From Vigna angularis (taxonomy: Eukaryota; Streptophyta; Magnoliopsida; Fabales; Fabaceae), in assembly GCF_016808095.1 (NCBI RefSeq), contig NC_068970.1:10522501-10586500 (forward strand): a stretch of DNA of 64,000 bases, read 5' to 3'. Positions 37,452 through 51,671 of this stretch are shown here, one piece after another. The position numbers and the translations under genes were made by a program. Under the pieces are notes generated by a model. The model was not told where the DNA came from and did not search any database. It worked only from the letters and a program-made list of their open reading frames with translations. Numbering within the stretch: the stretch's first letter is position 1; every line of letters begins with the position of its first letter.

Positions 37452-40400
37452 ATGTTTTTGCTCCGCGTCCACTCAGTGGACGCCGACCACCCTCTCGATC
37501 CCCAAACCATCTTCCGATCCCATTCCCAATCCAACAACCCTAAATTCAGCGAACGCAGAGGCGCACTCCACTTGTTCCGAACCTCTCCCCGCTCCTCCCT
37601 CCCAACCCAAACCTCCCCCTCCACTCTTCTTTTCATCCTCGCCGTCCCCAACTACCTCTCCTTCCACGACTTCATTCCCTTCTGCGGGCCCCACCTCGAC
37701 AACTTTTACGACCTTCTCTTCGTCAGGTTCCCTTCATTTCCACTCTCTCACCCCCTTTCGTGTAAACCCTAACTAACCATTCACTTTCTTGTTTCATGCA
37801 GGAACGACGGGACGGAAGATCGCTATAGCGTGTTGATAAAATTTGCCGATCAGTTCGCCGCCGATGAATTTTACAGCTATTTCAATGGCAGGAAATTTTC
37901 TCCCGCCGAGGTGAATTAATCTTGATAACCTTTTCTCATTTCAATTTTGCTTTCTGTTTCCGAACATTTCAAATGATAATCAAAGTTTAGGCAGAGGTGT
38001 GCCATATTTTGTTTTTGCAATCCGTGGAGTATTCGGAGTATGCAGAAGTTGCTGGGACTCCTCCTCCTGGTTGTACGGAAATACCAACTTGCCCAGTTTG
38101 TCTTGGTGAGTTTAGAGACTTTTTTTCTCTCTCTCTCTCTCTGTTTTCTGTTTGTCCCTGGCAATGATGTGAGGAATTGGTTATGGGTTTATGTATTTTA
38201 CTTCTATTTTAACGCTAGAGAGGTTGGACCCTGATACAAGTGGAATAATGACAACACTTTGTGATCACTCATTTCAATGCCCTTGTGTCTCCAAATGGAC
38301 GTACTTGTCTTGCCAGGTATTTACGTTGTTCATACCTTTAAATCATTTTTCCACGTTTCTTTACACTTTTGGTTTCTCTTGGCGTAGGTGATTCTAAATT
38401 CTTAACGTGTTGGTTTAAAATCAATTCTAGACTTGATGAGAGGCTCCATCCATGTTGCTAAAGTTGTTTTTGGGTTGAATAGGCTAACTATGAAACATTC
38501 TGGAGGTTAATTACTAGTTGTGTTTTGGTAGAGCGGGATGAAATAGATGAAGTGAAAACAAGTAGGTAAGAAGAGAAAGAAAGAGAAGTAAATAAGAGAT
38601 AGAGTAAAAAATACAGTTTGGTTTGAGAGAAATAGAGTAAAATAGGAAAAGGAGAAAAAAATTGCTTATTTTATGTTGTTTTACACAGCATAATTGATAT
38701 GACTTTGTGAGGACGATTACCACGCATTTTTTTGCTTCCAAGCGAGGAAGTTTTTAACCATGAATCCCACATGTTTTTTTAAAGAATGCTTCAGCTTTTT
38801 AACTAGGGAAAGACATACAGACCCTCTCACTTATCTTCTCTTATTCTCATATCTGTGCAGAGTGCACAGATAACATGTTGTCATAAGCTCCTTATTGTGC
38901 AAGCTCCTTATTGTGCAACATAATATGCTTGATGGACTGTCTTTGGAGTTAAAAGTATCTTGTAAATTTGGTTAGATAACTCATCAGTTATCATCATAAT
39001 ATATCTGGATTTCACACTAAGTCCCAAACGAATGGTGTGAGGTGGGTGGAAACTCATAGCAAAAATGTTTTAATCTCGTCTTCTCAAATTCATGCATCAA
39101 GATGGACTGTTGACTCTTATTGATACACATTCGGGATATTAAGAATCCGGAGTTTATTGTTCGTTTTGATTTCTTAAAAATGAGGAAGTAGATGGTCGAA
39201 GAGTTATGCCTATGGGAAACCAAAATATTAGATTTTTAACTCTATAATTAAGTATACATATGCATGTATTTTTATATCAACAATCATAACTTCTCAGTCT
39301 TTTGTCTGAAGTGCACTTCACTATCTCAGATTAGTGAAGACAAATCCTTATGACCTTTTTACTTTGAAAAAATAATTTCTGTTTTTATTTCTTGTTTTTG
39401 CTTTTAATTTTAAGTACCACCCTGCTTTTGAATTGTATTCTATTGTTTTATGTCATGTTCGTTATGCTGTAATTTCCTGCACCAAAAGTCATATGAAAGC
39501 TGTGCTTTTATTTGAGGCGCAGTTGGAAGGATTGCCTTATTGATGAAGAATTCTATTGTAAGGAGCCTTTGCTGTTTATATTGTAGGTTTGTCAATTCTG
39601 TCAGCAACAGGATGAGAAACCAAATTGTTTCATTTGTGGAACTATAGATGATCTTTGGGTTTGTATGATTTGTGGGTTTGTTGGATGTGGAAGGTAAACA
39701 TTAGATTTCTTATATTTTCACTGATAACTTGTGTATGAAAGCCCCTAAATATAATAAGCAATTCACAATTCATTGAACCTGATATGTCATACTTTTGTTT
39801 TGTCGGGGAAGACTTTAACACTGAATTTTCTCTTTTATCTAGATATAAAGAAGGGCATGCTATTCAGCATTGGAAAGATACTCAGCATTGCTATTCTCTT
39901 GATTTTAAAACACAACAAATTTGGGATTATGTGGGTGACAGTTATGTACACCGATTGAACCAGAATCAATCTAAAATTGATGGCAAGTTGGAGGAGATAA
40001 ATTTTCGCTGTACGTCACTGGAAGGAGATTGTGATACGTGTGAATGTCCTGAAGATTCAGGAATTAACGGGGCCCTTTTCAAAAGCAAAGTTGAAACAGT
40101 ATGTTTCTCATAAGTCATACATGGAACTCTTGTATTTCGTTTTTGTCTTCTATTCATGACTATTATATCCTCCTACATTTTCTCTCAACTAATGCTCCTA
40201 CATTCTAAAAGGAAAAAAGTATCCAATAATTTTTATTTTTCTGAAGCATCAAGTGTGTTCTTTTTTGCATTCAACACTTCATAAAAGTATATCGAGAGAA
40301 TTGGCAGGTGGATATACCATCATCTTTATTTATGCTAAAACCTGCTTCGACAAATTAACCTGAAACGGCAAACTTTGACATCTCTGGTATGCTTTCATAT

Positions 40401-41760
40401 GATTACCACTAGACACCCATTGCACATAGCCCTTGGTGCAAATACTATCTTATAGACATAGGCTCAAATAGTTAATTCGAATAGATTATGAGGAAGAAAT
40501 TTTAAAAGGCAAATTGTATGGAAGTTATAAAATCATTTAATGATCCCACATCTCAACAGCTTGTTGTTTATTATGTGGTACTTGATGTATCTTGTCTTCT
40601 TGCTGTTAGCATCTTACTCTTAATTTTTCACTTTTCACTGTCCTGCATGTCACTAATTGATTTTTAAATATGAGAACAGATTGTGGATGAATACAACCGT
40701 CTTCTTACGTCTCAGTTGGAGACACAAAGACAAGTGAGTTAACATTTTGTCCTTAAATTTCTTTCTTTGAGAAATATGAATAAAAAGGAGTCTTTGAATT
40801 GGATGTACAGAACTGTATATTATTTATGACTTCTACTTTGTCTGAAATTACATGTTCTTGGAGTGTCATTGGAGGGTGATGAACTTACTATTCGTGTGGG
40901 TTGGGATTAGGAACATTGAGGCCGGTTGCTTTGTCTTATGATGAATGGCTTTGGCACAATTGCTATTGATACTCTCCATATGTTGTTGGTCTTTGATGAA
41001 ATAGTACTGGTGGTGGTGTTTGTGAGATCTAATAATGTTAATACTTTTTTCGTTTCAGTATTATGAATCTTTACTAGTAGAGGCAAGAAGTAAAATGGAA
41101 AGTTCCATGACTGAAGCAGTGGAGAAAGCTGCAGCTTCTGAAATGGAGGATATCCAAAATGAACTGGAAAAGTGGACAGAAGAAAGAAATGTCATTGCTG
41201 AGGTAAGTTCTCTGTTTTCTATTGCATTTGGTATGTTATTTACTTGAATTCAAGCTATTTAGCTATTCTTTCTGACCTTAGGTCAATCAGAAACTCATAA
41301 AAAATCAAGAGATTTGGCGAAAGAAAGTTAAAGAGGCTGAAGAGAGGTATATCTGCATTTATATTTTTCATATAGTTTAAATTTGTACTCTAGCAGTAAA
41401 CAATACATTTTCACTTCACCAACACTTCATTCTGATACCTGTCTAAATATATGATCTTGTAGGGAAGCTACATCAACTAAAGCGATGAATGAGAGGATAA
41501 TTGATTTGGAGGAACAGGTATTGCAATTAGCTATAATGATTCTTCGTACGGAAGTTCTCCAAAGATATTGTTCTTTGACGCGTTAAATTAAATATGATAT
41601 ACAGATTAGAGATATCAAGATCTTTCTGGAAGCGCAAAAAACAATTGATAAAATGTCAGATTCAAATGGAATCAAGGATGGAACAGTCCTACCTGTGGCT
41701 TATGAGTCTTCTCCAGGTCACAAAAAGAGAAATAAAAAGTCTGGTCGAAGGCGGAATTAG
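37452..41760 (+). CDS. BRAP2-type RING/ZnF-UBP protein (BRIZ family, 477 aa)
   Basis: Eleven exons: 37452-37726, 37802-37910, 37991-38105, 38219-38316, 39587-39693, 39843-40098, 40680-40733, 41059-41202, 41282-41346, 41463-41517 and 41605-41760. All GT-AG, and the frame closes. Residues 1-130 match the BRAP2 N-terminal domain. A RING finger follows (C162, C165, C181, H183, C189, C198, C201), then a ZnF-UBP domain (about 201-275; NCFICG, VCMICGFVGCGR, GHAIQHW). Residues about 330-440 form a coiled coil. The tail is basic (KKRNKKSGRRRN). In Arabidopsis BRIZ1 and BRIZ2 form an E3 ubiquitin ligase complex needed for germination, and length and domain order match. At position 186, where the family has a zinc-binding His, the codon is CAA (Gln). 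Confidence 0.92.
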
Positions 41761-42766
41761 TTGCAACCTAAACCAGAAGACTTGTTCGTTCGAACTTATG
41801 GATCTTGGTTTTAGGAATAGAAACACGGTAGTACTTGTTGAGGCCGCAAAATCTTGATGGTATATAGAAGTAGAACCAATTCATGGCCTTGGGTGGTTGT
41901 TTGCATGTTTTAGATGTTGTACAGTTGATGCTTGTAGACAGTTAATTCAACGATTTTCGTAGTTCTAAGTCATACCAGCGATGCCCTTCGTGGTTATTAT
42001 GGTAACTGACCTGCCTGAATATTTTTTTTACCGTTTTAAATTCATAAAGATTCACGAATGATATGAACCTTTACTCCATATTTTTAACGAATCAAAAATT
42101 ATTTGTAAGTCTTCATAATTTTAACCCGCAATATAATGTATACTTTCCGTTAGATAGAGTGGCAGGTGATAGCTCTGCTCTTGACAATGATTGAATTCCC
42201 TCCATTTCCATCTCCATCGTTCTTTAGTCTCTACACTCCTCAACGAGAACAATGTTCGTTTTATGCTAGATACTAAATTTATGATATCCATTTAGAGCAT
42301 AAATGGAAAGGTTAGTAGTTAAACATTTTTGCAAATGATTTTTATCGAATTCGATATTGTTGTGTAAAATTATTATAAATCCCTCATGGAATGTAGAAAG
42401 ATAAACAAACAAAAGGGAACAAAGAATATAGAAGAAAACATGAAAATAGAAGAAAAAAAAATGTACGAACAGAGGAGCTCAACCTGAATTTCTTCCTTTA
42501 ATTTTCTTTTTCAATGTAATTTCATCTATATTTGATTAAAGAGGGGGCCCTTCGTTACCGTAGTAGTCATCTGAATTCTGATAATTGTTATTGCTAAATC
42601 TGAATGAACCATAAACGAAAATCCATTAAGGAAGCCATGGTTGCCTGAAACATTCAACCAACTCATAAGGATGGTTCTAAAAGAATCTTTGCATAGAAGG
42701 CAAAAGTAAAACTGAATATAACAATAGGTTACTTTAGCTGGAAAAAAAACTATAACTAGTTCACTA

Positions 42767-42808
<42 letters not shown>

Positions 42809-43140
42809 AAATACTACACAAAGAAAGGTAGGACCAAAGGAAAAAAAATAATAAGAATGACCCTCCACTCTGCAACACCCCAGCCGAATTTACGCCAGTA
42901 ATCCTATGTGTCTGTCAGTGCGAATGCCAATGCCAATGCCTATCCCAGGAGCATAAATTGGTCAGGAAAGGTGATTGGTTCAATTGATTTGTCCTAACCT
43001 ACAAACAAACACCTAGGTTCCGCAGCTTCCCTTTGCAAACCCGAATAGAGGCACCAGGGAGCGGGATCATATGCAACCAAACACACACTCAAAGGTCCTT
43101 TTAGAGAAGAAAGTACTACATCATCTTAATGTGCCATCCA
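41761..43140. other. Intergenic DNA between convergent BRIZ-type and TOPLESS genes
   Basis: Holds both 3' UTRs and an (AT)n microsatellite at about 42775-42802. No gene seen. Confidence 0.5.
42775..42802. repeat. (AT)n microsatellite
   Basis: Pure AT dinucleotide run downstream of both convergent genes. Confidence 0.85.
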
Positions 43141-44957
43141 TCATCTTTGGGGTTGCTCTGAAGCAGCGGCACCTGAAGTAGTGCTAGGACCAGCACCGTT
43201 CTCGTTTGGAGGTGGAGTACCCCATTTTCCTTCTGTCTCTAGGGGTTCAAGTACATGTACTCCCCCATCTGTAAGTCCTAAAGCAAATTGATTTGGTTCA
43301 GAGGGATGTGCAGCAATCACAACTGGATACACTCTCAAGCTGTCAAAAAGAATTTTATCAGCTATCAGAAAATCAAATATCAATAACAGATCTTTCATTG
43401 CAATTCATAATAAAACGCACCTTGGGTTGGGATGGAGATAAGCAGTTTGACTAATTCTACATCTTAATCTGAGCGCCGGGACAGTAAGAATGCCAACACT
43501 TCCATCCTCAAAGCTTACATATATTGACTGACTATCGCACGAGTATGTAGCATGTGTGATTGGATTATTTTCCCGCGACGAAAACTAAAAAAATAAAAAA
43601 TGAAGCACAATGTTAAACTAACAGAGATCACGTTGAAATGAAGAAAGCCAAACAGAGCTAATAATTAAATAAGCATACAACATATATTATATATAAGTAG
43701 TCCACACCTGCTTTATACATTCCAACTTTGGTGCCTCGTATAAGGCTATCTGAGTTTCATGAACAGCCAGTAAATGTGTCTGGTCTTGATGAAATTGGAC
43801 CCGAGTATCTGCAAGAGGTGCTGGAGGTCGCCCACTGGGCATCTGTAGGAACTTACTTGCTTGTTTTTCCCATCCATCTGTGCTCCAAACACACAACTGT
43901 TGACATAAAGAAAATAAGTGAATGCCTTAATGATTTCTATTCAATATAATGATTTTCAACATTTTTCCAAAAGCAGTCACTATAAGAAGTCTTTTTCACC
44001 CAGTCATATACCTTTAGAATTCCTATTAATAAAAAAGAAAAAAAAATAGCAAATGACTGCAGTGGAACAGAGAAGACACATAGCAAACATTTCTGACAGC
44101 CACGGAAAACAAAAAGCCCTTTCTTCCATGAAGGCCGCTTCAGCTATTAGTAACTACTGACAAAACAGCTAAAACTTAAATTCCTTACCTGAGAATCAGC
44201 TCCGGATGATACAAGCACATTGAGAACGTGAGAAAAGGCAAGACCAGTGATTCTCTTCTGATGACCTTTTAGCTTGGTTTTGACCTACATGGAAACAAAA
44301 TTAAACAAGAAAAAAGGTAAATGCCAATTTTTTTATAATACCCACAGTGAATGAAACTAAAACTGATATCTTTAGGCAGAGTTTAGGAGGGTGGGGGGAA
44401 GAAGAGGCTAATATCGAATTTTAAAAATCACTAAATTATGAAACTTAACCAACAGCTCTAATCTCGATCATGAACAGAATAATACCTCATCCACTCGAAC
44501 ATTATATATTTGTATGGAAGAGTCATCCATGCCAATGGCAATAATATTGTTGTCTTGAGGATGAAATGCAAGAAATGTAGCAGCTGGTGGAGGCGGCATG
44601 AAAGTTGTCATTGTCTGTAGTTGATATTCACAGAAATTAATGTGACCGCAATATACAATTGCAACAAAAAATTAAAGAAAGAAGCAACGGTCAGGGAATG
44701 CTAAAATAAACCATCAAAAGGATGCTTGCCGAAATACTGGTATAGATTATAGTCTGTCCATTTTGGCAATATTGCTAAAAGGTCAAAGGATAGGGACTAC
44801 TAAAAACATAAGCACCATTATGCCGTCTCACGAACACAGCGATACAAAAGTAGAAGCAAGGAGTAAGAAGACATATTAGGCTCCAAACTACTTTATAACC
44901 CACTGAAGTAGTCAAGTGGTTGGCAGACAGTTAGTTAAGAGTGAACTATTGTTGAAA

Positions 44958-45014
<57 letters not shown>

Positions 45015-48000
45015 ACAGAATTATTGATATCAACTAAATTAACCACTTTCCTTGATTATGATGAATTAGGTAATTGAATCTTATAAATAAGAGTGGAGGA
45101 AGTATAATATAAGAACATGCAAAATGAAAGCTACATACCTTAAAGGTCATCATATTAAACAGGGAAATTTTCCCCCCTGAAGCAGACAGAACATATGAGT
45201 CATTCTTTGACAGCGCAAAGCATGACACAGCATCCTCTGGGTTAGTATCACTTATATCATTAGTCATCAACATTCCACTAGATGGTTGCCATAGTTGTGG
45301 TAGAATGTTTGCAGAGGCCTAAATTAGAAATACATGTTTTAACAATCTTATGGACATTAACACGTTGAAATGTAATCACAAACAAGTATAATAGATGCTC
45401 ATTACCTTCCCGGAAGGATTCCGCTCATTTCTCTGCCATTTCCAAAGCTTGTGAACAGCATTTGTTGCCAAAGCCAAAATTGCAACCCCCTGATTTGTAT
45501 AAATTAACCTAGAAACCTGAAACAATATTAAAAAATATTAAATGTATAACCAGTTGAACAACTATTTAAACTTGTAATTAGAAGTATGCAACCTAAAAGA
45601 AAAAAAAAAAGGAAGAGGACAATATCCCACTAAAACTTTGAACACAACATGCAAACAGAAAAGCTATATAGGCAAGATATCGAATAATATATTTATTTTG
45701 CTGATATGTTTGTGATTCAATAGGGAAGTGGAGGATGAAGTCATCGGTGATAATACAATACAAGTTTATGCATTGCCTTCACATGCCCCAAAAAAGATAA
45801 TATATATGATTCTAGTATGTCTAACAATACCCTCATTGATGACAAACTATCAGGAAGTTTCAGGGAGCGGCACTGTGACGGTTCATTAATTTCTGTCAGC
45901 TTCCATATCCTAGATTTATCCACAGCTTCATCAACAATTCTTGGTTTCACATCAGCTAAACTTCGTGTATCATTATTCTACAAAGAAAAATAGAATAATA
46001 TTAAACAACAAGAGAAACAGAATCCTCTTTCATTAACTGAGTTATGTGTGAAAAAACTCACAATCCCAACCATTGCTGCTACTGGAGGAGCTCTCTCGGC
46101 AAGGCTTGTTCCAACAGTTACATTGGTAGAAGGAAAAGCTCCAATAGTAGGTGCCTGAATTAACATGAAGGATTCAGAAGGATATGCTTGCAGAAGATTG
46201 ACTAAATATTAATAGTTTTACCTTCACAACAGCCGCAGAAGCAACTCTAGAAGCATCAAATGTACGATTCTCCACTGTCCGAAGCAGCCTAATTCCTTCC
46301 GCATTGGCAAGAATTTTAACTCCATTGTCGTTTGTGGAGACAGCCAACAATATCCCATCTTTGTTAAATCTAATACAGGGAGATGCCTGCAGATTTCAAA
46401 GGCATGTATTATTAAATAATGAATTTACCACTAAATGAATACAACACAATGTTAGTCCTGTAATTACCTGTAATCCCCCATCCGCATCAACACTTGTCAA
46501 CAAGTTTGTATTATCCATGTCCCAGAATTTGATCATAAACTCATCACCAGCAACCAAGAACCGATTCTTAGTAGTATCAAATTGAACAACACCTGCAGAT
46601 CTCTTCCCAAGACCATGATATGTACGCTTCACAGCTCCTTCACTTTCATTCCATTCCACTAGATATGATTCTCCTTCTTTATTCGTGCCACATGAGAACA
46701 GTCTACAAACAGACATAAAATAATTAAACTAGTTCATGCATCAAACAGTGCAACTGAAAATATAAGAGGCAAACAATTATCTCCGAACCTTGTTCCATCA
46801 GCACTATATGCCATTGTAGTAGATGAATGACCAGGTGCATCATAGTCAACCCTAGAACCCATGTTATCATACAACCATGCCTTTATTTTTCCATCAGTTG
46901 CAGTTGAGAAGATGAACTACAGAGCCATATCAGAGTACAGATGAAATTTTTATAACAATCAAAAATATAAATATAAATAAATTAAAAGAAGTATTTTGTT
47001 ATCAAGGCCACAACAATTTGAAAAAACAAGCACAAGTAGTCTTCCAGATAGAAAAAATATTTGTCCATGTTGTAATGCTATTATTGATCAAGCATAAACC
47101 AGTTGACCACTATATGGCTCACAGAGAACTAACATATACTATGAATTATATAACCTGAATAGAACATGAAATCATATTTTTGTTTTGGTTGTGGCAAAGA
47201 ACTCTGTCAGCTAGAGAAACGTTGATTTGGAGAGGAAATTCGTTAAATTGAATTATAAGCATTTTATTTGAAAAGGGAATTCCATTTCTAAATGCATCCC
47301 CACTCCCCCAAATTCTGATTTTAGAGATGCAAATGTTCAAGACACATCCAAAAAATTAAAACATTCACTATTCCGCATTTCAGGAAAAACCTGCTGGAGC
47401 TAGAGTTGTGCCTGCACAAACATCATCCTCAATAAATTGAAAAGACATAACTTTGGATAAGAAATATTCCACATGTAAGCTCTCTGAAAACTAGAATATT
47501 AATAGACAAACATGTGAATATACAGAGGTTGACTAATTATAGGCGACAAGACTATGTTTGTCCTTTACAGTGAAGACATTTGAGCAAGATTACAACTTCA
47601 AAAGTATCTACAAAATTTCTCTTTTGTTTTAGTGTCTTTGTCTGACTGCTCCCTGCACATTTTTTTTTCTTTTTCAATTTTTCATTTGACTAAGTTCTCA
47701 ATTTAGAAAAATGGACATGTGCACACACAAACATACATACACACTTGTATAAGTTATTACCTGAATACTTTCTTTGTGATGAGGGCATACAGAGTATACA
47801 GGAGCTTCATGACCCTCAAAAGTGTACTGTTTTGCACCAGTAACAGCATCCCATACCTGCAAAATCCTTGAATAGTTAAAACCGATTTCTACTGATATTG
47901 ATTGCTATTACAAAATGCACCAACTAACTAACCTTAATGATCCTATCCTCTCCACAGGTCACAACACAGAGCTGTTTGTTTGGATAAGAAAAAGCAAGAT

Positions 48001-51000
48001 CATTGACACTCCCAGTATGAGCTTCAATCTGAACCACAAAAACTTATCAAGCAGATTAGTGGCAGGTCCTTTGCTTTCAATGTATAGAATGGACAAAAAC
48101 AGGAATAGAAAGAAATTTAATAGAAAAATAATGAGCTTATAAAAATTTTAATGGGAGTCAAAGGGACAAAACAAACCTCCAGGTGGTTTCTAAGATCATC
48201 CCCACCATGATATGAATATATGTGAACAATATGTTTAGAATAAGCAACACCTGAAATATCAGTGACGATAAATCAGACTTTAAGTCCTAGCAAATGTGTG
48301 CTCAAGAAAAAAAACAAAACATCACAACACATTCATTAGAACATACTGCAAAGTGTTCCATCAGGACTCCACACCACCCGGTTGACTGATGCTGAGTAAT
48401 CATTAGAAAGAGATGCCTATAAAAAAAATCAGAGAAATAGCCATCACCACACGACAAGCAATCTTCAAAAAACAATTAAAAACTAAGCAGAATTGACAAA
48501 TTTCATTTCGAGTCATACTTGTAAAGCTACAGAGCATGCTCCAAGTTCCCAGACTTTAAAATTTTTATGTGCAATCCTTTCACGGCTGCCTATATCCCAC
48601 ACCATGACATCACCCATGCTTGTTCCAACTAACAATCAACAGAAATTAATAAGCAAATATACAGAAATTAAAATCAAGGGATATTATAACATACAACAAA
48701 CAGAAACAGAAGAAATTATCAGGACAAAACTGACACACCAAAAAGGGGCTTACCAAGAAGTAGAATTTGCTGAAGTGGGTGGAAATCCATACTTTTGACA
48801 ATTGAACCTTGGCTGAGAGTCATCACAACAGTCTTGGGCAAGTCGTCAGAGGAATAAGAGCTCTGACCATGGCTCTGGCTCGAGTATGCAACAGGAAGCA
48901 AATTTACTGGTAGATTACTGACCTGGGAAAACATTGACCAGAGATTGATCATATACAATGAGCTATAACTCTAATAAGCTGGTAGACTTTTCATTGCAAA
49001 GAGTAAGGAGGATAAAACTCAGAACTCAGAATAGAAAAACAAGTTGCTGCATTAGATAACACAGCAACATAAATTACATGAATCACCTAAGCTGTACAGG
49101 AAAACTCTGTTCTCTACTTAATTATTTGTGGAATGAAAATATTGACAAAAAGATGAAAACCACTTGTTATTCAGTTGTGCTCTCGATCTGCTAACAAACA
49201 TGACAAATGGTTCTCCAAAAAGCATTTTCGAACACATTTTGGATTTTGAAAACTAGAAGAAAAAAAGTCAATAGAACTCTGTTGTAAAAGTGGACCATAT
49301 GAAAACACAAAACAAAGGACATTTCCAGACAAACGCTGATTAAATATTCCCTTCCCAATTCCGTTATTGAAGAATCAATATCTAACCAGTCCGCAAATAG
49401 GCTACAATTAATCCTGGTTAGAAATGACAACAATTAAGACGATTTTTCAGTAACACCACATTCCAGGTCTATGGACGTGGTGTGTGGTGATGCAAGTTGC
49501 CCAACAATGAATCTAGCAAATACTCTTGTACAATCTTAGAATTTAAACTTAGCAATTAACTTAATGCTATAAAACCTACTTATAAGGTGTGGTGGACAGC
49601 CTAAATATTATATGGACTACATTGGCCATATCTCTGTTGGCCTAACGATTATACACATAGGACAGCCTAAATACGTCTCCTCAAAGCTTCACTTAAGGCA
49701 GAAAACCCAGAGAGGATGCAATTAAACCGAGTTAGGGGCAAGCACATTTCAGGCAGCTTTGCAATAATTAGGACATGCAATGATGATAGTATATTAAGGT
49801 CAGGGTGCCAAATTTAGACACTACCACAAGGTAATTTGTAATGCCAAGTCTTCCTGTTACACAAACTTATAAAGTGTCAACCACCAAAACAGACACAAAC
49901 AAGTGCCCAAGCACACAAACAACAATAAAACAAATGAATACTCGAGTATAAATTAGAACCAAACATTCATTTTTAAATTAAACATATAAAACAGATAAAA
50001 TAGAAAGCAGCTACTGTACTTCATCTGATATTCCAAAAGGTCTTGTTCTCTTCAATACATGATCTGAATCTGCAGTTTGATAGTCCATAGCTGGGTTATT
50101 GGTAGGAGGGGTTCTGGGGCGCTTTAAAATAGCCGCTAGCATTATCACAAGTAGAAATCCAAAAAGAACAAAAAAAATCAGTCTGGTTATCTATGAAGTT
50201 TGCAATCCAGTTAAATGAGTGATGTAACATTAGCTGCAATTGAATACTGTTTTCTCCGTCATGATATAAGTGAATATACTATGGTTATTGACCAGATATT
50301 GTAATATATAGCTGATGTCTATTTTCTGGCCATGTGTTATAAGGAACACTGAGAAAACAGTTACTTACCTGCAGTATTAGCTGCGGCCAAACCTATGGGT
50401 CCGGCAGAAGCTGAAGGGTGTGGAACAGGAGAAGGGTTTGCCATCCAGCCAGCAAGGGATGTCGGAAGAGCAGCTGGCGTGGGCTGAAATGGCTGAAGAT
50501 GTATACCGAGTCAGAAATAGAAAAAAGACTCTACTAGTAAAACAAAAATGAATCATGTCTTGTTGTTTTACTTACACCATGAGCACCAAGTGGTGGGAAA
50601 CCTCCAGCCTTTGGGACAGCGCCCATTAATGGATTGGTAACAGGGGATGGGGCTCGCGCACCATTTGGTTGGCCACAACTATGGTCCACAAAAAGGGTCT
50701 TTATGTCAGGGTTAGGCCTTGGGTTCTTACAAAGTTGATGCTGCCAATTTAAACTGCAAGTCAATACAAATAAAAAAAATTAGTATCACCAGAGTTATCA
50801 CCGAAAGGATTGATTAAATTGACACACACAAAATGAGTTCTTTAAGAACCTCTGATTAATTAGTGTCCGTAATCTGGAGTTCTTTAAGGTTGGAAATTGA
50901 AGTTTGTCACGAAACAGGGGGTTAGCTTCTATTAATTTCTTCAGTTCAGCCAGCATTATGCCTCTGGCAGATTTTGTATCTCCATACTTTGATAGTTGTT

Positions 51001-51671
51001 CATTATGTCTGCAAAATTATAATACCCACATTATAAACCAGGAAAAAAAACATTTATAAACCAGGTAAAAATGCAAGAAATCCAAGGTTAACCATCTTCA
51101 TACCTAAAGTTATCCAAAGTCAACAACTGTGTGATTTCCTTAAAAAGCTCTTCATTAAATGCAGCAAATACTTTCAAGTCCTTCACTAAAATCTCAACAG
51201 CTTTTGCTCGATCTTGTCTGCGATAATATTGTTCCCATTCAATTTGTAAGTAAAAAATTGACTAAGCAGTAAGCAGATTGGAAGAGAATAACACAGCTAA
51301 ACGCGGCAGACAACATACTTGTCCAATGCTTCTAAGTACTTCTGCTTCCGTATCTCAAAGAAAATCTTCATGGAGTATCTGTTGTCATCCACCTTGGTAA
51401 AACCAGACAAGTACTTCTCCACCTCATCCCACTCTCCATTCGTCACCATATCCTCAAAATACCTCATGTTGAAGAAAAATCCTGATTCTTGCTCCAATCT
51501 TCACGTTCACAAATTCACATATATATAAAATATAAATTGACAATTTAAATTAAAAAAACTAAAACATTTAAATGTTCGTAAACTAGCGTACTTGTGAACA
51601 GTCTCCTTAAATTTCTCTTCATCTAGAAACTGAAGTATGAGAAAAACAAGTTCTCTGCTGAGGGAAGACAT
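43141..51671 (-). CDS. TPL: TOPLESS/TOPLESS-related co-repressor (1133 aa, 25 coding exons)
   Basis: Exons: 51671-51592, 51498-51319, 51217-51104, 51008-50850, 50753-50576, 50492-50369, 50135-50020, 48922-48754, 48628-48519, 48416-48347, 48250-48177, 48028-47933, 47856-47761, 46916-46789, 46702-46468, 46386-46222, 46154-46062, 45977-45831, 45516-45406, 45318-45139, 44614-44486, 44284-44189, 43896-43708, 43584-43421 and 43339-43141. All GT-AG; frame closes. Starts MSSLSRELVFLILQFLDEE: LisH (about 4-36), CTLH (34-92) and CRA segments form the EAR-motif-binding head. A proline-rich linker follows (about 200-320), then two WD40 propellers to the SEQPQR end. Asn176, the residue changed in Arabidopsis tpl-1, is present. 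It is a nuclear co-repressor bridging transcription factors to histone deacetylases in auxin, jasmonate and meristem control. TPL and TPR1/TPR4 cannot be told apart here. Confidence 0.96.
44964..45012. repeat. (AT)n microsatellite in a TOPLESS intron
   Basis: Almost pure AT run of about 48 bp between coding exons 20 and 21. Confidence 0.9.
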
